From positions 30,050,369-30,114,368 of the forward strand of contig NC_080044.1 of the NCBI RefSeq assembly GCF_012489685.1: DNA of 64,000 bases, given 5' to 3'. The DNA comes from Lotus japonicus. Its lineage: Eukaryota; Streptophyta; Magnoliopsida; Fabales; Fabaceae. A program made the translations under genes and the position numbers. Below the pieces are notes generated by a model. It saw only the letters and a program-made list of their open reading frames with translations, searched no databases and was not told the origin of the DNA. This document shows, piece after piece, positions 19,962 through 32,399 of the stretch; within the stretch, counting starts at the first letter, position 1; every line of letters starts with the position of its first letter.

Positions 19962-21760
19962 AGATAATCTTATCCTTAGGTACCCAATTTCTGGGTCCTC
20001 TCTTGTTAGTTACCTCAGAGGTTCTGATCACCTTGGGTTTCTCAACATGATAGTGTAAAGGAATTTTAGCATGATATTTAGACATGGAGAAAGTTCCCTT
20101 TTTGAGAGGGGGGTTAGCTACTTTAACGGGTAATGGTTCAGGCAATATAGTACCAGAGGGTACAAAATGTTCAAACAAGGATTTAGCCTTAGGCATATGA
20201 GGCTCATTTCTACTGGGTCTAGAATAGCCAATGCCATACATTTCATTTCTGCTTACGCCATAGATCATTGAAGCCATTAAGCTTCTGTCTACGCTTTTAG
20301 CCAGGAATCTTTGAAAGGATTTTTCATATTTAGATTCATTCTTACTATCAGAGGCATCACAAGCAACCACTTCTTCTAGCTTAGTGATCTGGTTCTTAAA
20401 CACAGAGTTGGAATTCACTAAAGCATGATTATTACTTATCAATTCAGAAATAATTTTCTCATGTTCAAAAGAAGTCTTAGAAGCAGCAGAGAAATCCTTT
20501 TTTCAACTTTCTATGCTTAGTCAGTAGAGAGTTATACTTATCCATAATATCAGACAAAGCATGTTTTAGTTCAGAGGTTGAGAAAGAAGCGAATACCTCA
20601 TTTTCATCGTCTGAGTTAGGATCTTCCTCTGATGCTGAGTCAGAGTTAGTTGCATCTTTTGACTCTGCTTCTTTATCTTTGACAATAGCCATGAGTCCTT
20701 GAACTTCACCATCAGAATCAACATCCTCTGACTCTGATTCATCAAAAGTCACCATCAGACTTTTCTTTGTTTTGAAGTGCTTCTTTGGCTTCTTGTCCTT
20801 TTTCAGCTTTGGACTGTCACTCTTGTAGTGCCCTGATTCTTTGCATTCGAAACATGTGACTTCCTTGACTGAGGACTTCTTCTGGCCTGATGAGGATTCA
20901 AACTTTCCTTTGGCCTTTCCAGAGCCTCTGTACTTGCTCTGCCTGTGCTTCCAGATATGGTTGAGCCTTTTGGAGATCAGAGTCAGCTCATCTTCATCAG
21001 AATCTTCTGATGCTTCTTCAGATTCTTCTGCTTCAGCTTGGAGAGCTTTTGACTTCTCAGATTTAGACTTCTCAGATTTAGATTTCAAAGCTATAGACTT
21101 CTTCCTCAGATCCTGCATTTCTGAGCACTTTAGTTCATGGCATTTCAGTATGCTGATGAGTTCTTCTAAACTCATATGCTCAACATCTCTTGTAAGCTCT
21201 ATTGAAGTCACTAAAGGCATCCAACTTTCAGGAAGACTACGAATGACCCTTATGACATGATCTTTTGTAGTGTAGCTTTTGTTGAGAGGTCTTATTCCAG
21301 CTACAAGCAACTGAAATCTGGAAAACATATCCTCAATGGATTCGTTAGGTTCCATGATGAAGGATTCATATTTCTGGATCAAGGACAGCGCCTTTGATTC
21401 TTTCACCTTCTTGTTTCCTTCATGGGACATTTTCAAGGATTCAAAGATACCCTTGGCAAACTCACGATCTGTAATCTTCTGGTACTCTTCATAGGAAATG
21501 GCACTAAGAAGAATAGCTCTAGCTTTGTGGTGCTGTGAGTAAAGCTTCTTTTGCTCAGTAGTCATCTCTGATCTGGAGATCTTCTTGCCATCAGCATCAA
21601 CTGGACGCTCGTAGCCATCCACAATGATATCCCAGAGATCTGCGTCGAAACCCAGAAAGAAACTTTCTAATCTGTCTTTTCAATATTCGAACCTTTGACC
21701 ATCGAACATAGGAGGTTTTGCATTGTAACCATCTTTTTGCGTTTCACTGGTGGTAGCCAT
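19849..21760 (-). pseudogene. gag: SV2 gag, one stop and a frameshift
   Basis: ATG at 21758-21760, homologous to SV1 Gag throughout. A TGA at 21680-21682 replaces a Trp codon early in the UBN2-like domain; a length change in a T-run near 20498-20503 shifts the frame in the coiled-coil region. In the zinc knuckle the last Cys is replaced by Ser (SGHYKSDS), so the CCHC set is incomplete. The C-terminus (19849-20442) is readable and overlaps the pol start as in SV1. Confidence 0.92.
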
Positions 21761-21819
21761 TTGTTTTTCACACCGGCCCGGATCACTGAACACTGTTAGG
21801 TGTGGTAATCAGAACTTGC

Positions 21820-21831
21820 GCTATGATACCA
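21820..21831 (-). promoter_or_regulatory. SV2 primer-binding site, one mismatch
   Basis: The minus strand reads TGGTATCATAGC, one base away from the initiator tRNA-Met PBS seen in SV1 and SV3. It agrees with the age of SV2. Confidence 0.85.
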
Positions 21832-21833
21832 AT

Positions 21834-22987
21834 TGAAGGTATGAAAAACGGTAGAAAGGGGGGGTTTGAATAGCGTTTTCAGAATAAAACTTCCCACTTA
21901 AGATTTTGACAAATCTTTAGAGACACAAGTAAAGTGCTTAAGATAAGAGATGAGAAAAGCACACAAGGATTTTATCCTGGTTCACTTGATGAATCACTCA
22001 AGCTAGTCCAGTCCACCCGTGAAGGTGATTTCTTCCTTCTTAGAATGAAGGCAATTCACTAATCAGAGATTTGTTACAACTGCACTTGAAACCTACAAGT
22101 GACTAACAATACACTGACTTAGCTCACACTAAGATTCACTCTCTTAGTTTTCTCTAGGATCCGATCAACCTTGATCTCCTAAAGGTAAACTAAACACAAT
22201 GAATTCGATGAAGAAAGATTGCAAAGAAGATTTAAATATTGCTTGCGCGTATAAGTTTCTTCTACATCATCTTTCAGTCTTCAGCCTCTATAAATACTCC
22301 AAGGATTAGGGTTTGAACATTGCATGGGAATGCTACCGTTGGAGGGCAGATCTGTGATTTCCAGCTTCTGCTGTCGCTGAGAATGTTAGGTTAGGTCGTC
22401 AGGATAGTACACTTGCTTTTGTACTTTGGATAGTGACGTGACCTTTAACCTTGTTGACTTCTGATCAGAGGAATGCTTCGTGTTGGAATTTGTGAAGCTT
22501 GTTGATCAGAGTCAGAGGGAAGCATGGATCCTCTGACCATTGTACCTTCTGATTCTGAACTCAGAGGAGAAGTACTTGGTCTTCAGAGCCAGTTTGCTTC
22601 TGGACTTCAGAGTCTCCACTTTTCAGCTTCTGGATCTTCAGAGTCTTCTAAACCATCAGAGCTTCTGAGCCTTCAGAGTGTCTGGGTTATCAGAACGTCT
22701 GGATCTTCAGAACTTCAAATGAGTTGAGTCTATATCAGAGCTTGATTAACTTCAGATCTTCTGAAGCTTTTCTACTGTTCAGATTGAACATAGAGATTGC
22801 GAAAGCGTTGCTAGGATTACTCTTTAAGCAAAGTGCTTCTGATTTGTGTGAGATTATGTCAAGGTCAGAGCCTGTTAAGAGCACACTCAGAAAACACGTT
22901 AGAGTACCATAATTGTTCATACTAAAACGTTAACTTGTAATCATCAAAACATAGAGTTGTACTACACGATCAAAACTTGATCTTACA
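21834..22987 (-). repeat. SV2 5' LTR
   Basis: 1154 bp on the minus strand, TGTAAGATCAAG ... ACCTTCA, same subfamily as the SV1 LTR. The TATA-like TATTTATAG is at 22288-22296. U3 has the same TCAGAG-rich repeats (about 22500-22760). The outer flank from 22988 belongs to LTR F. Confidence 0.88.
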
Positions 22988-23854
22988 ATCATTCCAACAG
23001 AAGGGTGAGAAATCATATCATATGGATAAACATAATAATAAGTAATGTAAAAGCTTATATGTGTTCCACCTAAATTCCTCACACTTCACAAACGAATAAT
23101 AAATTATGTAATTTTATATAATCAATCTACTTCACAGATATGACAATAATCCATAATTAACAACTCAGATAAAACAAATATAAATATCTCCAATTACGAC
23201 AACAACAAATTCTCAAAAAATATCGCAGTTATCATTATTTAACATCAACAATTCCCTACAATAACATATATGACTCAAGTGTGACTCCGTGCATATGTCT
23301 TTGGTACCAAAGTTGTTATCCTTAGCGGTATCACCGCGTCCACTCCAGACAGATAACCACCAATAAAGCCCTCGCTCTAGGCTTCAAAACCACTCAAGTT
23401 TTGGGACAAGTTACTAGCCTCCACGAGAACTAGCAAACATTGCCTCTTGACAACTATGCAGTGTATTGTGCAAAACTCAACTAACATATGCATATTCAGA
23501 CCATCTCCAAGTCTTAATTATTTTAGTATATTCATCACCTCATCACCAGCTCAACAATTCAAATCATCTCCAATTTCACAAAACACACACTTACATATTA
23601 TCAATCACACAACTTGCAATCACAGTAACTTAACAACTTAACACATAACATCAATTCAAAAATAACATCATAAAATAAACCATTAAACAGATGTAAATTA
23701 AATATAATTCATATATAACAGGTTCTGCAACTATTCTACAAAAAATGGATTCTTCCTAATTTTCCCCAAAAACTCGTCATCTCCCCACACCATCCCCCTC
23801 ATGCGCGCGCTACAGCGCGCACCACTATTTACATGCGCCACCTCCCTCGCGCGC
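22988..23854 (-). repeat. LTR F, left segment (gypsy-type, truncated by SV2)
   Basis: No gene. A/T-rich sequence with a G+C-richer end (CGCGC words near 23800-23854). It joins 32400-33501 across element E, which is proved by the E TSD. The left end is cut by the SV2 insertion, so the true end of F is off the window. Confidence 0.65.
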
Positions 23855-23963
23855 TGTAACATCCCACCAACCAAGTAAAGACCTCACAGGCAACGTGAAA
23901 CCCTAGAGAGTCGGAATAGGTGAATATTCGCTAATAGTATAACTATACTATATAATATACGTA

Positions 23964-23996
23964 TAATATATATATATATATGTGTGTGTGTGTATG
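23964..23996. repeat. TA/TG dinucleotide microsatellite
   Basis: A run of TA followed by TG dinucleotides inside LTR E. Compound microsatellite, no further role visible. Confidence 0.85.
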
Positions 23997-24972
23997 CGTG
24001 TATGTGTGAATATTTTATTTTAGTACTTGTTTGCATGTAAATCGAGACGTCGGTCAGTCGCCTTTGAATCGACCCGGCAATAGAAGTATCAAAGACATGG
24101 TCATAATAACCCCAAAAGAGGATGAACTCGAGATAGAGGTAGGATAGGCTAAATAGATGATCTGGTCACATCTCTTGGCAATGATAGATACATTGTCTCA
24201 GAGTGATCGAAACCCGAATCAAGCTAGAAGAGTGATACCTTAATCACTCTAAAGAGATGATATTTGTAAGACCCAAGTTTTTAAGCTTATGCCAAGTGAA
24301 TAAAATTCTTATTCGCGATTAGGGTTGATGTATCGTGAAGGGAAACCTGAACAAGAGTTTACTAAATGAAATAAATTTATGAAGGAGAAAGTTCAGGAAA
24401 AGTCTAAGGATTGTATCAAAATCGATAAAAGGTATAGCACGATCGATATACGCTTAAACCTAGGGCAGAAACCCTAGTAAATAGCTAGTTTTCACTTAAA
24501 GGCACGATGGAAGCTAATTCCAAAAATCTTCAGAGAAATGTTAGAACTTCTCTTAATCCATATATAACAAGCGTTTCAAGGCGAAACCCTAGGATCTACG
24601 AACGTCCGATTCCAATCCTCGGAAGTTTGCCGAAACTAGAACCCTGATAGTTCAAGAACCCTAGAATCAACCGACGATGAAGACTTTTTCTATTCGGAGC
24701 TTCAAATGAAGATTCCACACGCGTACACCCATTTCTCTTGATGATTTCAATCTTTCTTCAGAAGGAAGTTTTCTCTTCCGACATTCAATGCAAAAAGTAA
24801 CTTATCGGGTAAAATAGTTTTACACCGACTTTGCATTAGTCACCTAAAATACAAGGAAACCTCTTTTGAGTTTTGGAATTATGTCGCCAAAACCTATCTT
24901 AGAATTCACGGAGAATGAAGCCGGAAAAATCGGAATCGCGAATCTTTCATTTTCCCGCGTTTTTCCATCCTC

Positions 24973-24980
24973 TATATATA
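24973..24980 (+). promoter_or_regulatory. TATA box of solo LTR A
   Basis: TATATATA about 710 bp into the LTR, conserved at the same place in B (37276-37283, minus) and C (60770-60777). It could still start transcription into flanking DNA. Confidence 0.65.
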
Positions 24981-27348
24981 GCAAGAAAGATGAGAAAAAT
25001 CACAAAACTTCACCATTTTCTTCCCAAGAGGCCGCGAGTTTGCTAGAGGAGGGAGAAGAGAAGATTTTCTTCATTTCTTGCTTGATCGTTGATTCAACAG
25101 TTGCTACTTGAAGGTATCGAGGTATAGTCGCTAATCCTTACCTCTGATCGTCTTTTCCGTAGCTTTTCACTATGTCTTTCTGTGCTCCTAGTTTTGAGGT
25201 TTTTGAAAAACTATCCAGATAACTTCATTTTTCTATCTAAACATCTTCCCTACGTGCCCAAGAGCATGTTTAGCTAATAATACTGCGTCGATTCTCGAAA
25301 AACTACCGTCGAGTTTCAATTCTGCTTCAAATACCCATTTTGGGACAAAGTTCCGTCCTTTGGGCTGAAAACCATCGCCTTAGCTTAGTGCTAGTAGGAT
25401 TAGTCGTCATAAACGTCGTTGGTGACGTCCCCATCCAATTTGTTTTTCGAAATTCCAATTTTGAAATTCTGAGCTAAAAATATTGACCAAAATACCCCTG
25501 CGACAGTTTTCGATCCGATAATTTTTTCGAGTTTAGAATACCCTTAGTTACGACTAATGATAACCTAGGACCAAGTTTGATCGAAGAAAAATCGACCCGC
25601 ACAATTACCAAATGTGGCCGAGAACACCCTAGGAGGAGGAAGAAAATTCTTTTTCAAAAACTTGTCCTTTCGCGCTAGATTATCGTACCTCGAAGTATAT
25701 ACTACTTCGTGTAACCTTAGGGAGTATTGATTGTTGAGTTTCTGATAGATTCTGATGGAATTCTGTGGTTTTACTCTAAAGGTTCTTTTGAAGAATTTCC
25801 TGAAGAGCAAGGAGCTGATTGTGTAGGAGCATTCGAAGAGAATCCTGGAGAATCTACAGGTGAGGGCTACTCACTGAATCCTTAGTTAATGCTTAGGTGT
25901 CGATGCTTTCGACTTGATTTACTATTTATGCACTTGTTTGTGTTTGACTGGAAAAATGTTTTCTGAGGCTTCGGCTGACAATGTAGATGATTCATCTACT
26001 GACTGTTTTTGAGATTGAATTACATGGTACGTGCTAAATGGTTAATCTAGGATGTGTGATAAATGTCTATATGCTAAGTGCTATGTGGTTATTCTAGAAT
26101 GTGTTGATATATATGATATGTTTGTTGACTGTGCTGATTTAACTATGCCTTTTCATATATACTGTGGTACTGAGGAGTGAGAATAGCGGGCAAGTCATGC
26201 CGATTTTTATGAGAGTTTTGAGGAAGTTTGACAGGACGAACGAGGATTCGGGCCTAGTTTTGTTTTAAGGGATCGAGACATTCTCTAGGAGTTATTTGGG
26301 GTTAGGAGATCTTGAAAACTCATAAGATTTGCAATAAGACTAAATGGAAATCTATTTTGTAAGGAAAACTCATAAGACATTAAACAACCTCTAAATCTTT
26401 AAGTAATGATAATAATCTCGAAGGAAAGCTTAGGGTTCAAATCTTAGTTTTGGAAAACGAGAAGTGTCGTCGGATCCAAGTGTTGAGAAAAATTATAAGT
26501 TTTGAGTATGTTGGTACTCTTGTGCTCTGGGAGCAGTTGTGTTGTTAGGCTATCTGAGAGATAAGCCGGGAAACAGGTAGTTTCCGAGTATGTTGATACT
26601 CTTGCTCGTTGAGCAGTTTTGACCATCGGATGGAGATGAGTCGGATGATTTGGAGATCATCATGAGAGAATGTGTTGTTGTAAAGAAGTGTCTTTTGTCG
26701 CAGAATCGACTTTACCTTAGGGTAAGCTTTTAGAGACATTAATTTAGCTAGAACACGTGGCGACGTGTCGAGTGAGGTCGGAGACGTTGTTTGGCTAATC
26801 ATTTCGCATTCATGCACCATTAATGAGGTATTAACACGAGACGGACTTCGGACCTCGGTGGATTCCAAAATGGTCATAAGACCCGGATTTCCGCGTAAGA
26901 ACGCTATTAGGCGACTCTTAGTAGCAGACCGAAATGGCAGGCCTTCGGGTTTTATGCTGATCTGACTACCGTTGTTGTTGGTATAAGAGGCACGCGGGCC
27001 GAAATGGTCCCATTGTGGCTGGTGCTAGGGCTGATCCGTTGATGTCCATCCTTTCCGGAATGCATTTGGTTAACTGGGTTAACCGTCATCTGCATTTCAT
27101 GCAACATGCATACTGACTTAGTTGCTGAGTGTGATTGATAATTGTTAATCCTATTTGAAGCATGTTAATTGTTATTACTGTCGTTTATATTCATTGTAGA
27201 ATATACAACCCTAGGATGCTATCTCTAGCTATAAGCCTAAGTGGCTAATCTCTTATCTGTATCTATTGGTGATATTATTTACATAATTTCTTTGGAGTTG
27301 ACCCTCGCGTCTTCTGTGTGTGTTTTGGCGGACTACGCCCATTGTCAG

Positions 27349-27825
27349 ATGTCTTTAGCGGATTGGTTCATGATGGTCCACCCTTTGGGGGGGACTAGAT
27401 ATGAGATGATAGATCAGGATGACCCCGGCGCGTGGGTGGTCGACCCCGCTAGCCATCGCGCGACGTACTCGGGGAGGATCATGGAGGATCGCGTAGACAG
27501 AGTAGGACACTTGATGGAGGGAGTGCTGAGGAGGTGCACTGTCAGTTTCAACTTGCCGCCCGGAGTGCACTGCGGACCAGGATTAGGACCACCACCACCA
27601 CCGTCATCTTCTGATGATGAGGACCCCTCAGAGGAGGAGCCGGTGGGAGTGACTTCTTCAGAGTCCAGCTCACCCACGGTTGCTATCATTGATGATCATG
27701 GTTCGGGCCCTAAGCCCGTGAGTCCAGCACCGGAGCGCATCGCGGTTGCGAGGGGAGGACGGATAGTGTTTGTAGACATGGTCGTTCTGGTTTCAGATTC
27801 AGACGACGAACATGCTAGCACATAG
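27349..27825 (+). CDS. LTR-encoded 158-residue protein with W-x2-D-x7-Y-x-G motif
   Basis: An ATG-started frame (MSLADWFMMVHP) inside the last quarter of solo LTR A. The motif W-V-V-D ... Y-S-G sits near residues 29-42. A Pro run (GPPPPPSSSDDEDPSEEE) follows, then a Ser/Asp-rich C-terminus. No known domain is recognised. The same W-x2-D-x7-Y-x-G spacing is found in ORFs within LTR E (31409 on) and within the LTR of gypsy element G (47323-47847). In LTR B the ORF start (MSLADWF) and end are kept but the motif region is deleted. The frame is also open upstream of this ATG. Shared position and motif suggest a real, old LTR-borne gene of these elements; function unknown. Confidence 0.45.
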   Translation: MSLADWFMMVHPLGGTRYEMIDQDDPGAWVVDPASHRATYSGRIMEDRVDRVGHLMEGVLRRCTVSFNLPPGVHCGPGLGPPPPPSSSDDEDPSEEEPVGVTSSESSSPTVAIIDDHGSGPKPVSPAPERIAVARGGRIVFVDMVVLVSDSDDEHAST

Positions 27826-30034
27826 TTTTGCGTGCTGGTGTGAGCTCCTCGAGATAGGATTAGTGTTGGAGTAGAGTCTTAGCTCTGACCGTCATTTGTT
27901 TCTTTGAGGACAAGGTAATTTCCCGCCTATAGCTTTTTGTGTGGTTCTTTACGGGGATCACAGAGAGTTGGTTGGACTTAGGAGGTCTTGTTTTTAGGCC
28001 GTTTGGGCCAACTTATTCTCATTTTTGAAGGTTTGTGTTGCGGACACTCAACCTTTCCTGTTGGTTTGTACATATTGCCTACGGGCGTTACTTTTCTTAC
28101 TTTCCGTCACTGGAGGTTTACTCGTGACGTGGTTTGCTACTTACAGCGGGGGATGTAATTATTATTGTATATTAGTTCTGTTATTTTTGTTGTTGAGTTT
28201 CATTTCTTTCAGTTTCTAATTATATTATCGAAAAAAAATATTCACGTTTTTTTCGCTTAAGTTTTCTTTTTGGTTACTAAAGTGACGCCACCGAAATCGG
28301 GGTGTTACAATATTGAACCTTGAGAAGGGAAATACACTCTAATTTAGCACTAACAGACCTGAACCAGTATAATATTGCATCAGTTTTGTCCCGACATGGA
28401 AAATGATAAAGAAATCTATCAATCGGTGCCCTAGGATTTGTGTGCAAATGACCTAGGCATGCAATCAGCCATTACACCATGCAAACCTCACCTCTGATTG
28501 CTTCTGACCCTTCCCAAGCTGCAGCTACGCAACCTCAAGCGAATCCCCATGCATGAAAAGCCATTGGTGGTGCAACTTTGATTAGGGTTAAGCTTGATTT
28601 AGCAAGTTAACCATCCTACAGCCTATTAAAGCTTACCACTCGACTCCACGCGACCCCAGCTACCCACAGAGTGCCCTAGAACCCAGAGAGAGCGAAGAGA
28701 GAGCCCAGAAAGAGAGTGAGACTGAGAGGAAGTTCTTGAACTTCTCCTCTTCGAATCTCTCAAACCAGAGAGAGTTAGGTCCTGATTTCTGTTCCATTGT
28801 GTTCCTGGAGAGGAGAGGAAGAGAATCGAGTCATTTTGGCGAAGCTTTGGTCAAGAAACCAGAACTTCACCATCTCCGGCGAAGCTCCGGCGAGTCCCCG
28901 ACCTGTAACCCACCCTTTCTCCCATCTCCGAGCACTTCAGCCACACCCACGATCACCATTCAACTCCCCACAACCTGTAGACCAAGTTCCAGTACCCGGA
29001 ATAGCACGGCGGTGACGTTTCACGACTCTCCGATCATCTTCTCCGGCGAGCATCATCGTCTCCGGCGAGTAAGCTTCTGCAACTTGCTCGTTTTAGCTCG
29101 ATTTTGATCCAAATTGATCCCTTAAGCATGGTAGTACATAATTAGGAAGCTTTAGACTAGTTTTAGGACCTGAATCGTTGTGAATTGATGAAACCAATTC
29201 ATGAACTTCGAAGCTCAAACTGAGCTATCGGGTTGGACATTTGGCCACGAATTGGTGCGCCAAATTGATCCTCCAGCACTACAGGAAGGTCGTAGGAGCT
29301 TTTAGGATAGCTAATTGTAGCAATTGAACCCTGAAGAGGAAAGCCCCAATTTCACCTCGCGGGCAGCCTTTGAAATCGCTAATTGGCACTGATAGAGTGC
29401 CTAGAAACTAAAATCGATGATTCCATTGAACTCAGAAGGTAGAAAACTATAGGAATGGACTCTTAGATATTAGTTTTAGGCTCAGTTTATAGATTTCTTA
29501 GTTTGCAAGTAGACTTTGAATTAAGTGCTTAAAATAAGTGATTCTGAACCTGAGCATAAGCTGAGAACAGTAAATTGGACTTAACAGAACCTAAAATCAT
29601 TAGAACAATGAGCAGATGAAGACTTAGAAGTCATTACCTAGTTATTAATTTAATTTGCATAATATGGCTTAGGTAATTAAAATAATTAAATAGTAATATT
29701 TTAGCTTAAGTTAGATTAGTAGACTAATAATGACTTAGGAACAATGAGGGCAGGAGATTTATGACAGAATAAGAATAATGAGGTCAGAGATGATAATGAG
29801 GAAAGAGTTGTGGAATTTAGCTATTAAAAATGAAATTAGTTTGCATAATATGATTAGATAATTAAGTTGTGGTATTTTAGATTAATAATTAAGCTAAGTG
29901 GATAGTTTAATGACTCAAAAATGATTAGGTCAAATTAGTGGACATAAGAATATAAGGTCACACCCTAGTTAGTTGAGACCAAGGTTAAGATAGGGTGATA
30001 CTAGTTTAATAGTTAATGACCTAGATAATAATCA

Positions 30035-30068
30035 TAGTAATAATAATAATGATAATAATAATAATAAC
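30035..30068. repeat. AAT trinucleotide microsatellite
   Basis: Imperfect AAT/GAT repeats inside the A/T-rich part of LTR E. Confidence 0.8.
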
Positions 30069-31408
30069 AAACATTTAATGCCTTGATTAGCCTATCGTAA
30101 CCCAAGCATAATCAATGATGCAGAGGGAGCTATCTTAGACCTACAAGATCCTCAATTTGTAAAGGATAGAGGTAAGAGGGATTATACAAGACCTTGTTTT
30201 GGTACACGACTCATAAGTAAATCGTTATTACGATAGAAAACATATTATTATTTGCTTATGTGTTATTGGATGTATGATTGGATGTTGTACTTGAAGAGTG
30301 AATGTTGGATGAAATGTTGTGCTGAATTGCTATGGTTGTGACTCATGCTTGAAGTGATGCACATTAGTAAGGGATGACAGTACACTATGGGATATAGTGG
30401 TACTTAGGATTATGAGCCTAAATGGCATGGTATCAGGATTGTCTCTGATACGTTGAAGCATCTGAGGTAGTGGGAAGAGGGAAAGGATAATCCCCGATTT
30501 AATGAGTTATCGATACTTTCTTTTGGAAATTGACCTACCTATAACGCTTTAGGATCACCCGTAAGATAGATAGAGTAAATAAATAAATAATGATAATGGA
30601 ATAGGCAAGTGAGCCCTTTTCTCTAAGTAATTAAAAAGTACATAACCATTAAATGACGGATTAGAACACCCGCTTGTATTCCTAAAACTACCTGATCTTA
30701 TTAAAGATCCCACCTCTATAAAAATTATGGTGTACTTACTCAAAGTAAGGCAACAGATACTTGTTTCTAATTTATTAGAAACTTAATGGAAGTATAAGGG
30801 GGAGACGATTGATACTTGAAGATACACTTAAGGAGCAATAAGGAGTAGGAAAGTATTGTCACTACCACTAAGAGAGTGGGAATACAGAGACGCCAAAGGT
30901 GGTCATGTTCAGAGATGAATTGACCCGGGATTTACACGGCAGTACACCTCTCTTGTCTGTTCCGGCAGGACCCTTGAGGTCGGGATTGGCATGATGTTTA
31001 AGGCAAAGAGTTGCGTCGTGTACTTCTGTCTGTGAGCTACTGAGCGATCATTGTCCGGTAAAGAGTGGACTGTAAGGAGTTTCCATGTTCCCGAGACGAC
31101 TTTCCGAAGATAACGAAGCAATAGCTTCGGGCCCATAAATCATACTCATCATCACATGATAAAGAAAATAATAAAAAGGTTGGCGATGAACTCACCATTT
31201 CCTACGAAGTAGTGAGAGAAGTCAATTCGAAGGACAGAGACATAAGGTGGATTTAATCATACTGCATTATTACTTGTGTTTGCTAACATGTGTGTAATTA
31301 ATGATATGTTAACTTGAGTTTTAGCGTTTATCTTATCTGATGTGTATTATTGTGCAAAGTTGCGTATGACTCACCCTTGCACTTATTTTATGAAAGCAGA
31401 TAACAGGT

Positions 31409-32020
31409 GTGACAATGAGCATCCCTCCAGTCCTCGCGATCCACGCTGATTTCCCGTCCCGTGCTGGCTGGCATGTTGACCCAGTTACAGGATACTGCTT
31501 TTATCAGGGACTCACGATTTTGTGGTGCAGGGATCCAGGAGCAGGGCATATCTGTTTTCCCGTGACACTCCCTATGGTGTTCTCATTCTTCCTGCCGACC
31601 CACGCTCAGCACGTTGGTCCGTAGAGTCCAGGCAGTCCACAGGTGCCAAACCCACAGGCAGGCGAGCCTATGAAGACCGGAGAGCTTGTCCCAGCCGTAC
31701 CAGTCACCGTGGTGAGTCCACAGGGATCTCCTGATCAGAGGGTTCCGCAGACCCAGGAGTCTATGGGATCTCCTCCACCCCGGAGGAACTTGTCTTGCTT
31801 TCGGGTCACGGCCCGCAAGCGAGTGAGATCCCCTAGATTCTCCCGAGATGCCAGAGTTTACCGTCGCAGATTCCAGAGAGGCGAGGCGTCCGGAGACAGA
31901 GAGTCAGAGTAGGGTCCTATGCCAGAGCCAGTGTTAGTGCCAGCAGCCGGTGGGGGAGTCAGTGAGGAGGATCCAGAGGAGGAAGATCCGAGGGGAGAAG
32001 CCGTATGGTCCGAGTTTCTA
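31409..32020 (+). pseudogene. LTR E remnant of the W-x2-D-x7-Y-x-G protein
   Basis: An ATG frame (MTMSIPPVLAIHADFPSRAG) reaches W-H-V-D ... Y-Q-G, the same spacing as in LTR A, then goes out of frame near 31530. Related coding sense continues in other frames: a segment with V-L-I-L-P-A-D-P, a Pro/Arg-rich part to 31912, and an acidic stretch (SEEDPEEEDPRGE) near 31960-32000. I read this as a frameshifted copy of the LTR-borne ORF seen in A and G. Confidence 0.45.
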
Positions 32021-32399
32021 ATGATGATGATGATAATGATTTATGTTTCCATTTCCGTATTTTGATTATCTGTACCAGACTATGTGCTTGAGGGCTCTAT
32101 GTCCTCTTTATGTGTTGTCTGTTTGCTTGTAGACTTATGTGGTGGATCCGCCCACCGATTATGCATGTTATGTATGTTCTGTGTGATTTATATCGTTATT
32201 CTCCGCGGTCTTAGGTTAGGAGGTCAATTACCTGGGGATGAAAAGGGAATGCTCGAGTTCACTTTACTCTCGCGATCCCGATCCAACGAGAAAACCCTAA
32301 GTAGAAAAAAAAACATTCACTATTTCACGTCGCGTGCTCACTCCTAAGTGATGGAGTTAGGGCGAACTCGTCACTTATGGAAGGGGGCGTGACACGCGC

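Larger units (their letters stand above)
9211..22987 (-). mobile_element. SV2: older, decayed Sirevirus, interrupted by SV1 and SV3
   Basis: On the minus strand: 5' LTR (21834-22987), PBS-like site, gag with a stop and frameshifts (19849-21760), pol with several small deletions (16973-19961), an env-like ORF split by SV3 (16516-16626 and 9929-11505), then a 3' region ending at the SV1 insertion (9211). The rest of its 3' region and its 3' LTR must lie beyond SV1, left of the window. SV2 itself is inserted in a gypsy-type LTR (F) whose sequence resumes at 22988. Confidence 0.88.
24265..28309 (+). repeat. Solo LTR A (about 4.0 kb) with 5-bp TSD
   Basis: Begins TGTAAGACCCAAG and ends GGGGTGTTACA; flanked by ATATT at 24260-24264 and 28310-28314. 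Homologous to B (33807-38002, minus) and C (60016-62421, plus). A TATA box at 24973-24980 with a following leader shows the LTR sense is the plus strand. No PBS or polypurine tract adjoins it, hence a solo LTR. It carries an open reading frame near its 3' end (27349-27825). Confidence 0.9.
23855..32394 (+). mobile_element. LTR E: solo LTR of a gypsy-type element, holding solo LTR A
   Basis: Begins TGTAACATCCC and ends GGGGGCGTGACA, flanked on both sides by CGCGC (23850-23854 and 32395-32399). Without A it is about 4.49 kb. No gag-pol is present, so it is best read as a solo LTR left by recombination between LTRs. A purine-rich, CCGG-bearing segment at about 28680-29060 resembles a transcribed leader. 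A short ORF remnant lies near its 3' end (31409-32020). The segment 29130-31400 is A/T-rich noncoding LTR sequence in which I see nothing else but an AAT repeat. Confidence 0.85.

Noticed and set aside
28736..29107. 123-codon Ser/Pro-rich frame in LTR E
   Set aside because: Low-complexity leader-like sequence with overlapping frames, no motif.
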